Made by a program: the position numbers and the translations under genes. Below are positions 56,246-64,000 of a DNA stretch of 64,000 nt, one piece after another. Location of the stretch: assembly GCF_002869965.1 (NCBI RefSeq), contig NZ_PEBS01000010.1:43764-107763 (forward strand), written 5' to 3'. This stretch comes from Janthinobacterium sp. ROICE36 (GTDB lineage Bacteria; Pseudomonadota; Gammaproteobacteria; Burkholderiales; Burkholderiaceae_D). The notes beneath the pieces are model-generated. The model ran no database searches, was not told where the DNA came from, and was given only the letters and a program-made list of their open reading frames with translations. Positions within the stretch are counted from its first letter, which is position 1; each line of letters begins with the position of its first letter.

Positions 56246-58717
56246 ATGGCATCAGGCATGGAGCAGTTTCAGGTAAAAGCACGGCAGGCGTTGATACAGG
56301 CGCGCGCGCAGGTCGTTCGTGTAGCGGGGCTGGCGTCGGTCAAGGCGGTGGCCCTGTACCGGCGCGGCCATGCGCACTTGATGACCTTGCCGCCCGTGCG
56401 GCGCACGCTGGTGCTGGGCCTGTGGTCTTTCCTGGCCTTGCTGGCGCTGGTGGTGTTATACATGCTGCTGCTGATACCCTTGACGCCCAGCATCCACGAC
56501 TTGCGCCAGGCGCGCGCCGCCGCGCCGAGCACCATGGTCAGCGCCGATGGCAAGGAACTGGTGCGCTTCGACCAGGGCTTGCAGGAACGGGTCACCTTGA
56601 CACAGATTTCGCCGAACGTGATCAGCGCCTTGATCTCGACGGAAGACCACCGTTTCTACGAACACCACGGCATCGACTTCACGCGCACGGCTGGCGCCAT
56701 CTTGCACACGGTCGGGGGCAATCCCCAGGGCGGTTCCACCATCACGCAGCAGCTGGCGCGCAATATGTTCCCAGAGGAAATAGGCCGCTCGCGCAACCTG
56801 AACCGCAAGCTGAAGGAGCTGATCACGGCCCTGAAGATCGAGGCTACTTACAGCAAGACGGAAATCCTGGAAGCCTACCTGAACACCGTACCCTTCCTGT
56901 ACAACACCTACGGCATCGAAATGGCGGCCCGCACCTACTTCGACAAGCCTGCGTCGCGCCTCGACATCCTGGAAAGCGCCACCCTGGTCGGCATGCTCAA
57001 GGGCACAAATTACTACAACCCCGTCGGCAACCCGGAACGCTCGCTGCAGCGGCGCAACGTGGTGCTGGGCCAGATGCGCAAGCATGACGTCATCGACGAG
57101 GCGCGCTACAAACAGTTAATCAAGCGTCCGCTACGCCTGCATTTCGAGCGCCAGAGTGAACGGGCGCAGTCAGACAGTCATTTCACCGCCTATGTGCGCA
57201 AATGGCTGATCGACTGGGCCGACGAAAATGACTACAACCTGGAGCGCGATGGCCTGGTGGTGCATACCACGCTCGACCACGATCTGCAGCAGGCGGCCGA
57301 GCGCGCCGTCGAACGCCAGGCGAATGCCCTGCAAGTGATCGCCGATGTGGAATGGAGCCGCGCGGGCGTGCCGTCGTCCACCTCGACGGGCGTGTACGCG
57401 GGCATGCAGGCAGGCAGCGCGGCGTTCGAATACTTCTGGAAATCGCATCCGGGCTTGCTCGATGCTTTCGTGCGCGAGTCGCGCGACTACCGCAAGCTGA
57501 CGGCCGCCGGCAGCACGCCCGACGAGGCACTGGAAAAATTGAAGGGCGACCGTGCCTTCATGGCCGCCCTGCGCAAGTCGAAGACGCGGCTGGAAGCGGG
57601 CTTTGCGGCCATGGACCCGGCCACGGGCGCCGTGCGCGCCTGGGTGGGCAGCCGCGATTTTGCGCGCGAGCAATTTGACCACGTGTCACAGGCGGCGCGC
57701 CAGCCTGGCTCCACCTTCAAGCCCATCGTGTATGGCGCGGCGCTGGAAAAGGGACTCAGTCCCGAGCATGTGTATCGCGATGCCGTGATGGATATCAAGG
57801 CGGCCGACGGCACCATATGGCGCCCGACGGACATGAGCGGCACCACGGGCCGCGACATGACCATGCGCGACGGCCTCGTGTACTCGAAAAACACCATCAC
57901 GGCGCAAGTGATGCAGGACGTGGGCTTGCCTCCGATCATCAAGCTGGCGCGCGCACTGGGCATCCGCGACAGCAAGCTGGAAAAAGTGCCGTCGCTGGCG
58001 CTGGGCACCAGTCCCGTTACCCTGCTGGAAATGGTCAACGCCTACGCCAGCATCGCGGCCCAGGGCGCAGCGCGCCTGCCATTCGTCGTCACGCACATCA
58101 CCGACCGCGAAGGCAAGGTCATCGCCCGTTTCGGCGAAGACAAGCCCCAGCGCGCCATGAAAGAAGAATCGGCGGCTACCCTGACCGACATGATGCGTGG
58201 CGTGATCGACCGCGGCACGGGCACGGCCATCCGCAGCCGCTTCGGCATCCGCTCCGACGTGGCCGGCAAGAGCGGCACCACGCAAAACAATGCGGACGGC
58301 TGGTTTATTTTGATGCACCCGGAACTGGTGGGCGGCGCCTGGGTCGGTTTTAATGACGCGCGCGTCACCATGCGCAGCAATTACTGGGGCCAGGGTGGCC
58401 ACAACGCCGTGCTGCTGGTGGGCGACTTCTTCAAGACGGCGCTGGACACGGGCAAGCTGTCGCGCGACGCCATCTTCCCCGGTGGCAAGCCGCCACCACC
58501 GCTGCGCCACGTGGAACCGGTCGAGGCGCCACAGGACGAACCGGTGGAAGAGCCGGGCGACTTGCTGCAGGAAGGCGCGCCGCCTGCGCCGCTGGCCATG
58601 CCGGCCGAAGGCGAGGACGGGCAGGAAACGCATGGCAAGGCGGTGCCGGAGGCGGCGCCAGCACCTGTGTCGCAGCCGCTGCCGCAACCGGCGTCGCAAC
58701 CGTTGCCTCAAGGATAA
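56246..58717 (+). CDS. Penicillin-binding protein 1A-type peptidoglycan synthase
   Basis: An 823-residue bifunctional class A PBP. A cytoplasmic basic N-terminus (about 1-55) is followed by one membrane helix, a GT51 glycosyltransferase domain with STEDHRFYEHHGID (catalytic Glu) and GGSTITQQLARN, and a transpeptidase domain with S-T-F-K (QPGSTFKPIVYG), Y-S-K-N and K-S-G-T-T. The last 90 residues are rich in Pro, Gln and Glu and look disordered. The ATG chosen has AAGG about 12 bases before it. It follows the beta-lactamase and the unknown gene in the same direction. It makes and cross-links glycan chains in the periplasm. Confidence 0.92.
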   Translation: MASGMEQFQVKARQALIQARAQVVRVAGLASVKAVALYRRGHAHLMTLPPVRRTLVLGLWSFLALLALVVLYMLLLIPLTPSIHDLRQARAAAPSTMVSADGKELVRFDQGLQERVTLTQISPNVISALISTEDHRFYEHHGIDFTRTAGAILHTVGGNPQGGSTITQQLARNMFPEEIGRSRNLNRKLKELITALKIEATYSKTEILEAYLNTVPFLYNTYGIEMAARTYFDKPASRLDILESATLVGMLKGTNYYNPVGNPERSLQRRNVVLGQMRKHDVIDEARYKQLIKRPLRLHFERQSERAQSDSHFTAYVRKWLIDWADENDYNLERDGLVVHTTLDHDLQQAAERAVERQANALQVIADVEWSRAGVPSSTSTGVYAGMQAGSAAFEYFWKSHPGLLDAFVRESRDYRKLTAAGSTPDEALEKLKGDRAFMAALRKSKTRLEAGFAAMDPATGAVRAWVGSRDFAREQFDHVSQAARQPGSTFKPIVYGAALEKGLSPEHVYRDAVMDIKAADGTIWRPTDMSGTTGRDMTMRDGLVYSKNTITAQVMQDVGLPPIIKLARALGIRDSKLEKVPSLALGTSPVTLLEMVNAYASIAAQGAARLPFVVTHITDREGKVIARFGEDKPQRAMKEESAATLTDMMRGVIDRGTGTAIRSRFGIRSDVAGKSGTTQNNADGWFILMHPELVGGAWVGFNDARVTMRSNYWGQGGHNAVLLVGDFFKTALDTGKLSRDAIFPGGKPPPPLRHVEPVEAPQDEPVEEPGDLLQEGAPPAPLAMPAEGEDGQETHGKAVPEAAPAPVSQPLPQPASQPLPQG

Positions 58718-58760
58718 GCGCCGCCGCCATGGCGAATTCAATCATTACAAATGAATAATC

Positions 58761-60302
58761 ATGACCTTACGCAAGCCCACACTGCGCCTGATACTCGGCG
58801 ACCAGCTCAATGCGCAGCATCGCTGGTTCACCGAAGTCGATGACGCCACCATCTATGTCTTGATGGAAGTGCGGCAAGAAACCGATTATGTGCTACACCA
58901 TGCGCAGAAAATCCTGGCGATCTTCGCTGCCATGCGTGAACTGGCGCGCCAGCTGCGCCTGATCGGCCACAGCGTGCATTACATCGCCATCGACGACGTG
59001 GAAAGCACGCGCTCGATACCTGACAATATCGAAGCGCTGATTCGCCACTATGACGCTTGCGCCTTCGAATACCAGGCACCCGACGAGTGGCGCCTCGACC
59101 AGCAGCTTTACCAGGCCGGGCGACGCTCGGCCATCCCCTGGCGGATGGTCGACAGCGAGCATTTCTATACGGCTCGCCATGAGGCTGCCGATATTTTCGC
59201 CGGACGAAAGCAATGGCTGATGGAGTTTTTCTACCGCCAGATGCGCAGCAAGCATCAGGTGCTGATGGAGGACGCGAAAAAGCCCGTTGGCGGCCAATGG
59301 AACTTCGATCACGATAACCGCAAGCCCTGGCGCGGTACGCCCGTCGAGCCGCAAGACCCGCGCACGCTGCACAATCATGGGCAATTATGGCAATCCATCG
59401 TCGCTGCCGGCGTGAAAAGCTTCGGCGCGCCGCATGCCGACCGGCTGGCATGGGCGCTGAACCGGGATGAGGCGCTGCAGCAGCTCGACGCCTTCATCGA
59501 GCGGGCCTTGCCGCATTTTGGCGATTTCCAGGATGCGATGAGCAGCAAGGCATGGCGCTTGTTTCATTCCCTGCTGTCGTTTGCGCTGAATGTGAAAATG
59601 CTCAATCCGCGCGAAGTCGTCGCCAGGGCGCAAGCGGCTTATCACGCCGGCCATGCTCCCCTGGCCGCGGTCGAGGGATTCATCCGCCAGATACTGGGCT
59701 GGCGCGAATATGTGCGCGGTGTTTATTGGGCGCAGATGCCCGGTTATGCGGAGAAAAACTTTTTTGGCCACACGCGCCCGCTGCCTTCATGGTTTTGGGA
59801 TGGCAAAACGAAGATGCATTGCCTGTCGCAGGCGATCACCCAGTCACTGGAGCAGGCGCACGCGCATCATATCCAGCGCCTGATGGTGATCGGCAATTTC
59901 GCGCTGCTTGCCGGCCTGGATCCTGCCAGGGTGCATGGCTGGTACCTGGGTATTTATATCGATGCTTTCGAATGGGTGGAGTTGCCCAATACCGTCGGCA
60001 TGAGCCAGTTCGCCGATGGCGGGCTGCTGGCCACCAAGCCGTATGTGTCCAGCGCCGCGTATATCGACCGCATGGGCGATTATTGCAAAGGCTGCCATTA
60101 CGACAAGAAGGCGCGCATCGGCGAGCGCGCCTGCCCCTTCAATGCCCTGTATTGGGATTTTTTCCATCGCAACGCGGACACACTGGAACGCAATCCCCGC
60201 ATCGGCATGGCGTACCGCCAGCTGGAGAAGATGGACGCGGCGGCGATCGCGGATTTCCGGCAGCAGGCAGCCACGATGCTGTCCCGGCTCGACTCCCTGT
60301 AA
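58761..60302 (+). CDS. FeS-type cryptochrome/photolyase (FeS-BCP, PhrB-like)
   Basis: A 513-residue flavoprotein of the FeS-BCP branch (DNA photolyase-related, PF04244 type), whose studied member PhrB repairs (6-4) photoproducts. The N-terminal LRLILGDQLNAQHRWF is the family start, and the FAD-binding half has GFIRQILGWREYVRGVYW and MVIGNFALLAGLDP. Four cysteines (KMHCLS, YCKGC, RACPF) match the ligands of the 4Fe-4S cluster. It may repair DNA or sense light. It lies 43 bases after the PBP gene. Confidence 0.93.
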   Translation: MTLRKPTLRLILGDQLNAQHRWFTEVDDATIYVLMEVRQETDYVLHHAQKILAIFAAMRELARQLRLIGHSVHYIAIDDVESTRSIPDNIEALIRHYDACAFEYQAPDEWRLDQQLYQAGRRSAIPWRMVDSEHFYTARHEAADIFAGRKQWLMEFFYRQMRSKHQVLMEDAKKPVGGQWNFDHDNRKPWRGTPVEPQDPRTLHNHGQLWQSIVAAGVKSFGAPHADRLAWALNRDEALQQLDAFIERALPHFGDFQDAMSSKAWRLFHSLLSFALNVKMLNPREVVARAQAAYHAGHAPLAAVEGFIRQILGWREYVRGVYWAQMPGYAEKNFFGHTRPLPSWFWDGKTKMHCLSQAITQSLEQAHAHHIQRLMVIGNFALLAGLDPARVHGWYLGIYIDAFEWVELPNTVGMSQFADGGLLATKPYVSSAAYIDRMGDYCKGCHYDKKARIGERACPFNALYWDFFHRNADTLERNPRIGMAYRQLEKMDAAAIADFRQQAATMLSRLDSL

Positions 60303-60329
60303 CACAGGGTAATCTCGCCCGGCACGCGC

Positions 60330-61064
60330 TTAGAGGGTATTGCGCCGCAAGCCCGCTTCCCGCACGAACACTTGCAGCGCTGGCATGGTTTGCTGGTGTA
60401 GCGCTTTCAGTTCCGTTCTCAGCGCGGGCGTGATGGCCAGGCTGCCGTCCGCTTGCTGGCGCACGGGCAGGCCCAGCGCTTGCGCCATTTCCACCGGGTA
60501 ATTCGTGAAGTCGCCATACGGGCGCTTGCCGTCGACGGACGGCGTGGGCCAGTAGCCTTCGGCCAGGTAGTCTTCCGCACCCATGCCCAGCATTTCCAGC
60601 GTCATCCACGATTGTTGCCGCAGCAGGGTCAGATGCCGGGCAGTCAAGGTGAACGGCGCCTTGCCATTGTCATAGCTGTCCGGTTTCAGGTCGGCCATCT
60701 GCACGAAGTGGGGCAGCAGCAACGACGCTTCCATCAGGCGCTGCGCGGCCAGTGCCGCATCCTTGCTGGCGATGGCTTGCATGGCCAGTGCCAGGGTATC
60801 GCCCTTGCCCAGCGGGTAGGCCGGATTGAGCATGGGCGCGCCGCTTTCCACGGGCGACCAGCCGATGTTGAAACGCCGTATCAGCGCCAGGTGCTGCACA
60901 TTGAGCACCTTGGGCAGCGGCGCGTCGAGGGTGGCCAGGATGCGCTGGTGCACGGCGCGGGGCAGGCCGCCGTCGGCCGCGCGCGCGAGCACGGGCGAGC
61001 ACAGCAGCGCGCCTGCCAGGCGCAGCAACTGGCGCCGCATGGGGTGGATCAGGTGCGACATCAT
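60330..61064 (-). CDS. Secreted hypothetical protein A
   Basis: A 244-residue exported protein. The N-terminus (MMSHLIHPMRRQLLRLAGALL...ARA) is a signal peptide with a double arginine, RRQLLRLAG, that could direct Tat export. The body is helical and polar with several Trp/Tyr (FNIGWSPVES, YGDFTNYPVEMAQALG). No family was recognised. Its ATG overlaps the stop of the upstream gene (ATGA), so the two are coupled. It converges on the photolyase gene. Confidence 0.62.
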   Translation of the reverse strand: MMSHLIHPMRRQLLRLAGALLCSPVLARAADGGLPRAVHQRILATLDAPLPKVLNVQHLALIRRFNIGWSPVESGAPMLNPAYPLGKGDTLALAMQAIASKDAALAAQRLMEASLLLPHFVQMADLKPDSYDNGKAPFTLTARHLTLLRQQSWMTLEMLGMGAEDYLAEGYWPTPSVDGKRPYGDFTNYPVEMAQALGLPVRQQADGSLAITPALRTELKALHQQTMPALQVFVREAGLRRNTL

Positions 61065-61636
61065 GGTGCCGTCAAGTCTTGACGCTGGAATTCGATGCGG
61101 TTTTCCCGGTAGTCCCACTTGGTGTAGGGGCCGAACACGCGCCGGTTTTCCTTGCTGTCGGCATTCGATTGCTCGCGCTTCATGCGCCGCACGAGGGCGG
61201 TGTCGACCAGTGGCGCCGTCGTCGTGTCGAAGACTTCGTGGCGCACGCTCTGCTTGGGGTCCGCGCCGCGCGAAATGATGGTGAGCTTGCGCGTGGCGGG
61301 ATCGAAGTACAGGCGCATGGCAAACGTGTTCATATCCTGCAGATACAGGCCATCGTCGCGCCACTGGGCATAGAAATAGTCGCCGCAGACGGCCTTCGGT
61401 TCGCGCTTCCATTCGCAGGCGAGCAGGATCAGCAGGTGATGGTCATCGAGTTGCTTGATTGACACACGGGCCTTGGAATAGCCCCAGGTGCTGGGCGGCA
61501 CGGTTGTCGACGAGAGCAAGTTGTATTCGCCCACGAGCTTGGGCTTGGGCGCTTGCGCGGCGGCGCCGGCGCAGAGTGTCAGGGCGGCTACCGCTACGGC
61601 ACCGCGTATCTTGGAAAATGCTGTCATGATGGCCAT
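61061..61636 (-). CDS. Secreted hypothetical protein B
   Basis: A 191-residue exported protein with a signal peptide (about 1-28, ending CAGAAAQA). The mature part is beta-rich and basic (VSIKQLDDHHLLILLACEWKREP, YFYAQWRDDGLYLQDMNTF, KLTIISRGADPKQS). No family was recognised. The exact start among three nearby ATGs is unsure. The gene is coupled to the secreted protein A gene after it; the two may act together in the envelope. Confidence 0.6.
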   Translation of the reverse strand: MAIMTAFSKIRGAVAVAALTLCAGAAAQAPKPKLVGEYNLLSSTTVPPSTWGYSKARVSIKQLDDHHLLILLACEWKREPKAVCGDYFYAQWRDDGLYLQDMNTFAMRLYFDPATRKLTIISRGADPKQSVRHEVFDTTTAPLVDTALVRRMKREQSNADSKENRRVFGPYTKWDYRENRIEFQRQDLTAP

Positions 61637-61692
61637 AAAAAAAGTTGCCCTATTATAGATGGCAACTTTCAAAGATGGCCACGCGTTTTACC

Positions 61693-61980
61693 TTACATCA
61701 GCTTGCTCAGTTCCGCCACGTCGATCTTGACGGTCTTGTCGCCCACGGCGGCCACCAGCGCCTTGAAGTGGGGCGTCGCGTAATGCGCCGTCAGCGCGAC
61801 CTGGTCGGTCCATTCTTCCAGCATGATGAAGCGGGTGGGAATCTTGTTGTCGAGGTGCAGCTCGTAGCGCAGGCAGGCGCTTTCTGCGCGGCTGGGCGCT
61901 ACGACGGCTTCCAGGGCGGCGCGCACGGCGTCGATATGGTCAGCTTGGGCATCGATGGTGGCGACGACGATCAGGGTCAT
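61693..61980 (-). CDS. Antibiotic biosynthesis monooxygenase-family protein (YgiN type)
   Basis: A 95-residue ferredoxin-like fold protein of the ABM family. VVATIDAQADHIDAVRAALE, YELHLDNKIPTRFIMLEEW and HYATPHFKALV are its three signatures. Small members such as YgiN act as quinol or cofactor-free monooxygenases. It stands alone, upstream of the secreted protein pair, with a normal spacing. The substrate is unknown. Confidence 0.85.
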   Translation of the reverse strand: MTLIVVATIDAQADHIDAVRAALEAVVAPSRAESACLRYELHLDNKIPTRFIMLEEWTDQVALTAHYATPHFKALVAAVGDKTVKIDVAELSKLM

Positions 61981-62068
61981 GGTGGTCCTTGTTTGAAATA
62001 AGTGAGCGGCGTTAGCCGTGTAAGCGGCATCAGCTTATCGTATCTTGCGCGTCTTTGCCGTACCGGCA

Positions 62069-62545
62069 TCACAGTGCATTGCTGGTCTGCGCTACGAGCT
62101 TGATCACGGCCAGCATGTCATTGCCATCGGCATCCATGTCTTTTTCCACGAATCCCATGCTGGCATAGAAATTTTTCGCATTGGCATTTCCGGGCTTGTA
62201 GCAAATTTCGATGCTGCGCGCGTCCGGGCGGGCGCGGATCTCCGCCAGCGCCAGGGCGAGGGCGGCGCGGCCATGTCCGTGCCCCTGGCGCCGGTGATCG
62301 ATCATGAAACGCCAGATCTGGTAGTGGCCGGGCGGGTCTTCGGCATCGGGCGAGACGAACATCAGGAAACCAATGACTTCCTCAGCGCAATACACGGCGC
62401 GCGTATGCATGGTGGCGGGGTAAAAGCTGGCCTGCGCGATGGAATAGTCGTTGCTGGCCAGATAGTCGCGCTGCTGGGGCAGCAAGGGCAAGTCGCTGAT
62501 GATGTCAAAATTGTCGACGGTGACGGGGCGCAGGCTGATAGACAT
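62069..62545 (-). CDS. GNAT acetyltransferase
   Basis: A 158-residue GCN5-related N-acetyltransferase. The acetyl-CoA loop is RRQGHGHGRAALALAL (R/Q-x-x-G-x-G/A pattern), preceded by the beta-strand IWRFMIDH and followed by ICYKPGNANAKNFYASMGF. Such proteins resemble BltD/PaiA-type polyamine or small-amine acetyltransferases. The ATG before SISLRP was chosen. Substrate unknown. Confidence 0.85.
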   Translation of the reverse strand: MSISLRPVTVDNFDIISDLPLLPQQRDYLASNDYSIAQASFYPATMHTRAVYCAEEVIGFLMFVSPDAEDPPGHYQIWRFMIDHRRQGHGHGRAALALALAEIRARPDARSIEICYKPGNANAKNFYASMGFVEKDMDADGNDMLAVIKLVAQTSNAL

Positions 62546-62656
62546 AGTGGAAGGCAATGAAAAGGTCGGGCCTGGCAGTATGCGTAAAAATTATTCAATA
62601 GTCAACGCTGTTCCGCCCCCCCCCGCCTTCCGCCGCCGCATGATGCATATGCCTGT

Positions 62657-63688
62657 CTAGAGTCCGACCGCATCCTGTCGGTAGCGCGCCGGCGGCAACG
62701 CGAACTGGGTCTTGAAGAAGCGGGTGAATGCGCTTTGCGAGGAAAAGCCCAGGCGCTCGCTGATGTCCGCCACGCTCATGCGCGTTTCGCGCAGTAAACG
62801 GCGCGATTCGCGGCTCTTGGCGCGCAATTCCAGCGCGCGGAACGAGGTCTGTTCCTGCTGCAACTGGCGCTGCAAGGTCCAGCGGTTCATCGCCAGGCCG
62901 TCGCACAGGGCCGGCAGCAGCGAGGCGCCGTCGGCGTCGGCCTGTTGGCCCAGCAAATCGATGATGGCTTGCTCCACGCGTGCCGAAAACAGCTGCGCGC
63001 CCTGCAACTGCTGCAATTGTCCCTGCGCGTGCCGCAGCGCGTGCGGCGCCAGCATGGCGTTGAACTGGGCAAAGGGCCGGTCCAGCGCCGGCGCGTCGAA
63101 CGTCAGCGTGTTGCGCGACTGGCCAAAGGTGGCTGCGGCGCCGAAGCACTCGGCAATGGCGGGCGCGAACCACGGCGCCTTGCCCTGGAAACTGGCGTGG
63201 AAGGCGGTGGCCGCGCCATCATCATAGGCGCGCGCGACCAGCGACAACATGCGGAAATTGGCCAGCGCCTGCATGGCGCCGCCTAATGGGCAGAACTCGG
63301 ACAGGTATTCGATTTCGATGCGCGTGCCATTCTCGCTCATCAGCATGAAGTCGAATTCGCCGATCAGGCCCCGCAAGTGCAGCAGCTCGTGCAGCGCGCT
63401 GCGCAGGGTGGGGCGGTTGAAGCAGACGTGGGCAATGCCGGAGTAATGCGCGAACCAGTGCGTCACGTCGAGATCAAGCAGGCTGCGGTGCTGCGGCAGT
63501 TGCTGGGCGTAGACCGTCATGCGGCGGTGCCGCTCGGCGTTGATGCGCCCTCCAGGTTCCGTGAGTTGCGCCGGTGTGATGCCCGTGTGGCGGAAGAAGT
63601 CGGCCGGGTCGTGGCCATCGGCCTGCATGGCGTGCGCGCATTGCTGCGCGATGCGGTTAGAAACCGTGCGCGTATCGGGTTTGTGCAA
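62657..63688 (-). CDS. AraC-family transcriptional regulator
   Basis: A 343-residue regulator with an N-terminal arabinose-binding-like sensor (about 20-220) and a C-terminal AraC DNA-binding domain with two helix-turn-helix units (LCDGLAMNRWTLQRQLQQE; MSVADISERLGFSSQSAFTR, then FFKTQFALPPARYR). The start is a TTG with AGGAGA six bases ahead; a GTG 15 codons upstream is less likely. The transposase fragment lies within about 165 bases of its start on the other strand, so its promoter region may be affected. Target genes are unknown. Confidence 0.85.
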   Translation of the reverse strand: MHKPDTRTVSNRIAQQCAHAMQADGHDPADFFRHTGITPAQLTEPGGRINAERHRRMTVYAQQLPQHRSLLDLDVTHWFAHYSGIAHVCFNRPTLRSALHELLHLRGLIGEFDFMLMSENGTRIEIEYLSEFCPLGGAMQALANFRMLSLVARAYDDGAATAFHASFQGKAPWFAPAIAECFGAAATFGQSRNTLTFDAPALDRPFAQFNAMLAPHALRHAQGQLQQLQGAQLFSARVEQAIIDLLGQQADADGASLLPALCDGLAMNRWTLQRQLQQEQTSFRALELRAKSRESRRLLRETRMSVADISERLGFSSQSAFTRFFKTQFALPPARYRQDAVGL

Positions 63689-63852
63689 GGGTGTCTCCTG
63701 CTCGTTGTAGTAATTTTTCACAAATATTAGCACTTTGTAGGAGATTATTGCTTGTCATGCCGTTTAACAGGGTGTCGAATTAATCGCCGTGCCCGTCAAC
63801 CATCACGGGCCGGTAAACGTTGTTTCATCAGCCCCACTTTCCCACCGCCATC

Positions 63853-64000
63853 ATGCGCAAGACCGACGTCACCCAGCACTCTCTGTACAGTTACCGCTCG
63901 TTGGAGGAACGCATCCCGGATGCGCATCCCTTGCGCAAATTGCGAGTACTGGTCGATGCCATCCTGGCCAACATGAACGATGATTTCCAGGCGCTGTATT
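63853..64000 (+). mobile_element. Transposase N-terminus (IS5/IS1182 type), cut by the window edge
   Basis: The first 49 residues of a transposase: VTQHSLYSYRSLEERIP, HPLRKLRVLVDAILANM, then FQALY. This is the usual start of IS1182/IS5-type DDE transposases. The rest of the gene and the right end lie outside the window. The left end of the element was not located; it should be between 63689 and 63853. It lies divergent from the AraC gene. Confidence 0.72.

Noticed and set aside
62610..62635. A C-rich tract before the AraC stop as a regulatory signal
   Set aside because: It is a simple run in the gap between two minus-strand genes, without dyad symmetry or T-tract.

Overview
This window reads as a chromosomal segment of a high-G+C betaproteobacterium, most likely from the Oxalobacteraceae (Janthinobacterium/Duganella/Massilia type). 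The basis is the gene content and neighbourhoods: a monomeric NADP isocitrate dehydrogenase, an AroP-type permease, the gloB-methyltransferase-rnhA-dnaQ block, three large c-di-GMP proteins plus an HDOD protein, and a chemoreceptor ending in EWEQF. The genus is inferred from remembered family patterns; no database search was made. Genes are tightly packed on both strands, and no prophage, CRISPR array or rRNA is visible.

Left part (1-23 kb). The 3' end of a FadL-type porin meets a nine-gene minus-strand cluster (wrbA, DUF2069 protein, FAD oxidase, DUF4124-like protein, FtsX-type permease, CrtC/AttH-like lipocalin, ABC exporter, leuE, threonine aldolase-like enzyme) in which most junctions overlap. 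A YihY membrane protein follows, then a three-gene minus-strand cluster with a PoNi-like immunity domain and WG-type repeats, an alpha/beta hydrolase with metY, a 2OG-Fe(II) oxygenase, a CBS protein and a response regulator-GGDEF-EAL protein.

Centre (23-46 kb). Here lie aroC, a coupled GGDEF/EAL-HDOD pair, aidB, upp with an Hpt protein, cspA, a LysR regulator divergent from aceB, gloB/methyltransferase/rnhA/dnaQ, a tRNA-Val, a decayed stretch with gene remnants, icd, a DUF411 copper-type locus, a PAS-GAF-GGDEF protein, a sulfotransferase next to cysC, and a chemoreceptor.

Right part (46-64 kb). This is more accessory: an unrecognised 535-residue protein, aroP, and a run of decayed genes (a DUF1275 fragment, an Asp/Glu racemase with an internal deletion, a folE2 remnant that keeps operator-like dyads). 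Between them are a GntR regulator, an SDR enzyme, a heme-degrading-type protein and alkB. Then come an OXA-type beta-lactamase coupled to an unknown protein and a PBP1A-type synthase, an FeS-type photolyase, two secreted proteins, small metabolic enzymes, an AraC regulator and the first residues of a transposase at the edge.

The most unusual non-coding signal is a pair of about 115 bp imperfect palindromes (24.0 and 34.1 kb). They share inverted ends, have an apical stem with compensatory base changes, and each supplies, or abuts, the stop codon of the adjacent minus-strand gene. No complete new multi-gene system was identified with confidence; the PoNi/WG cluster and the palindromic family are the best candidates for follow-up.
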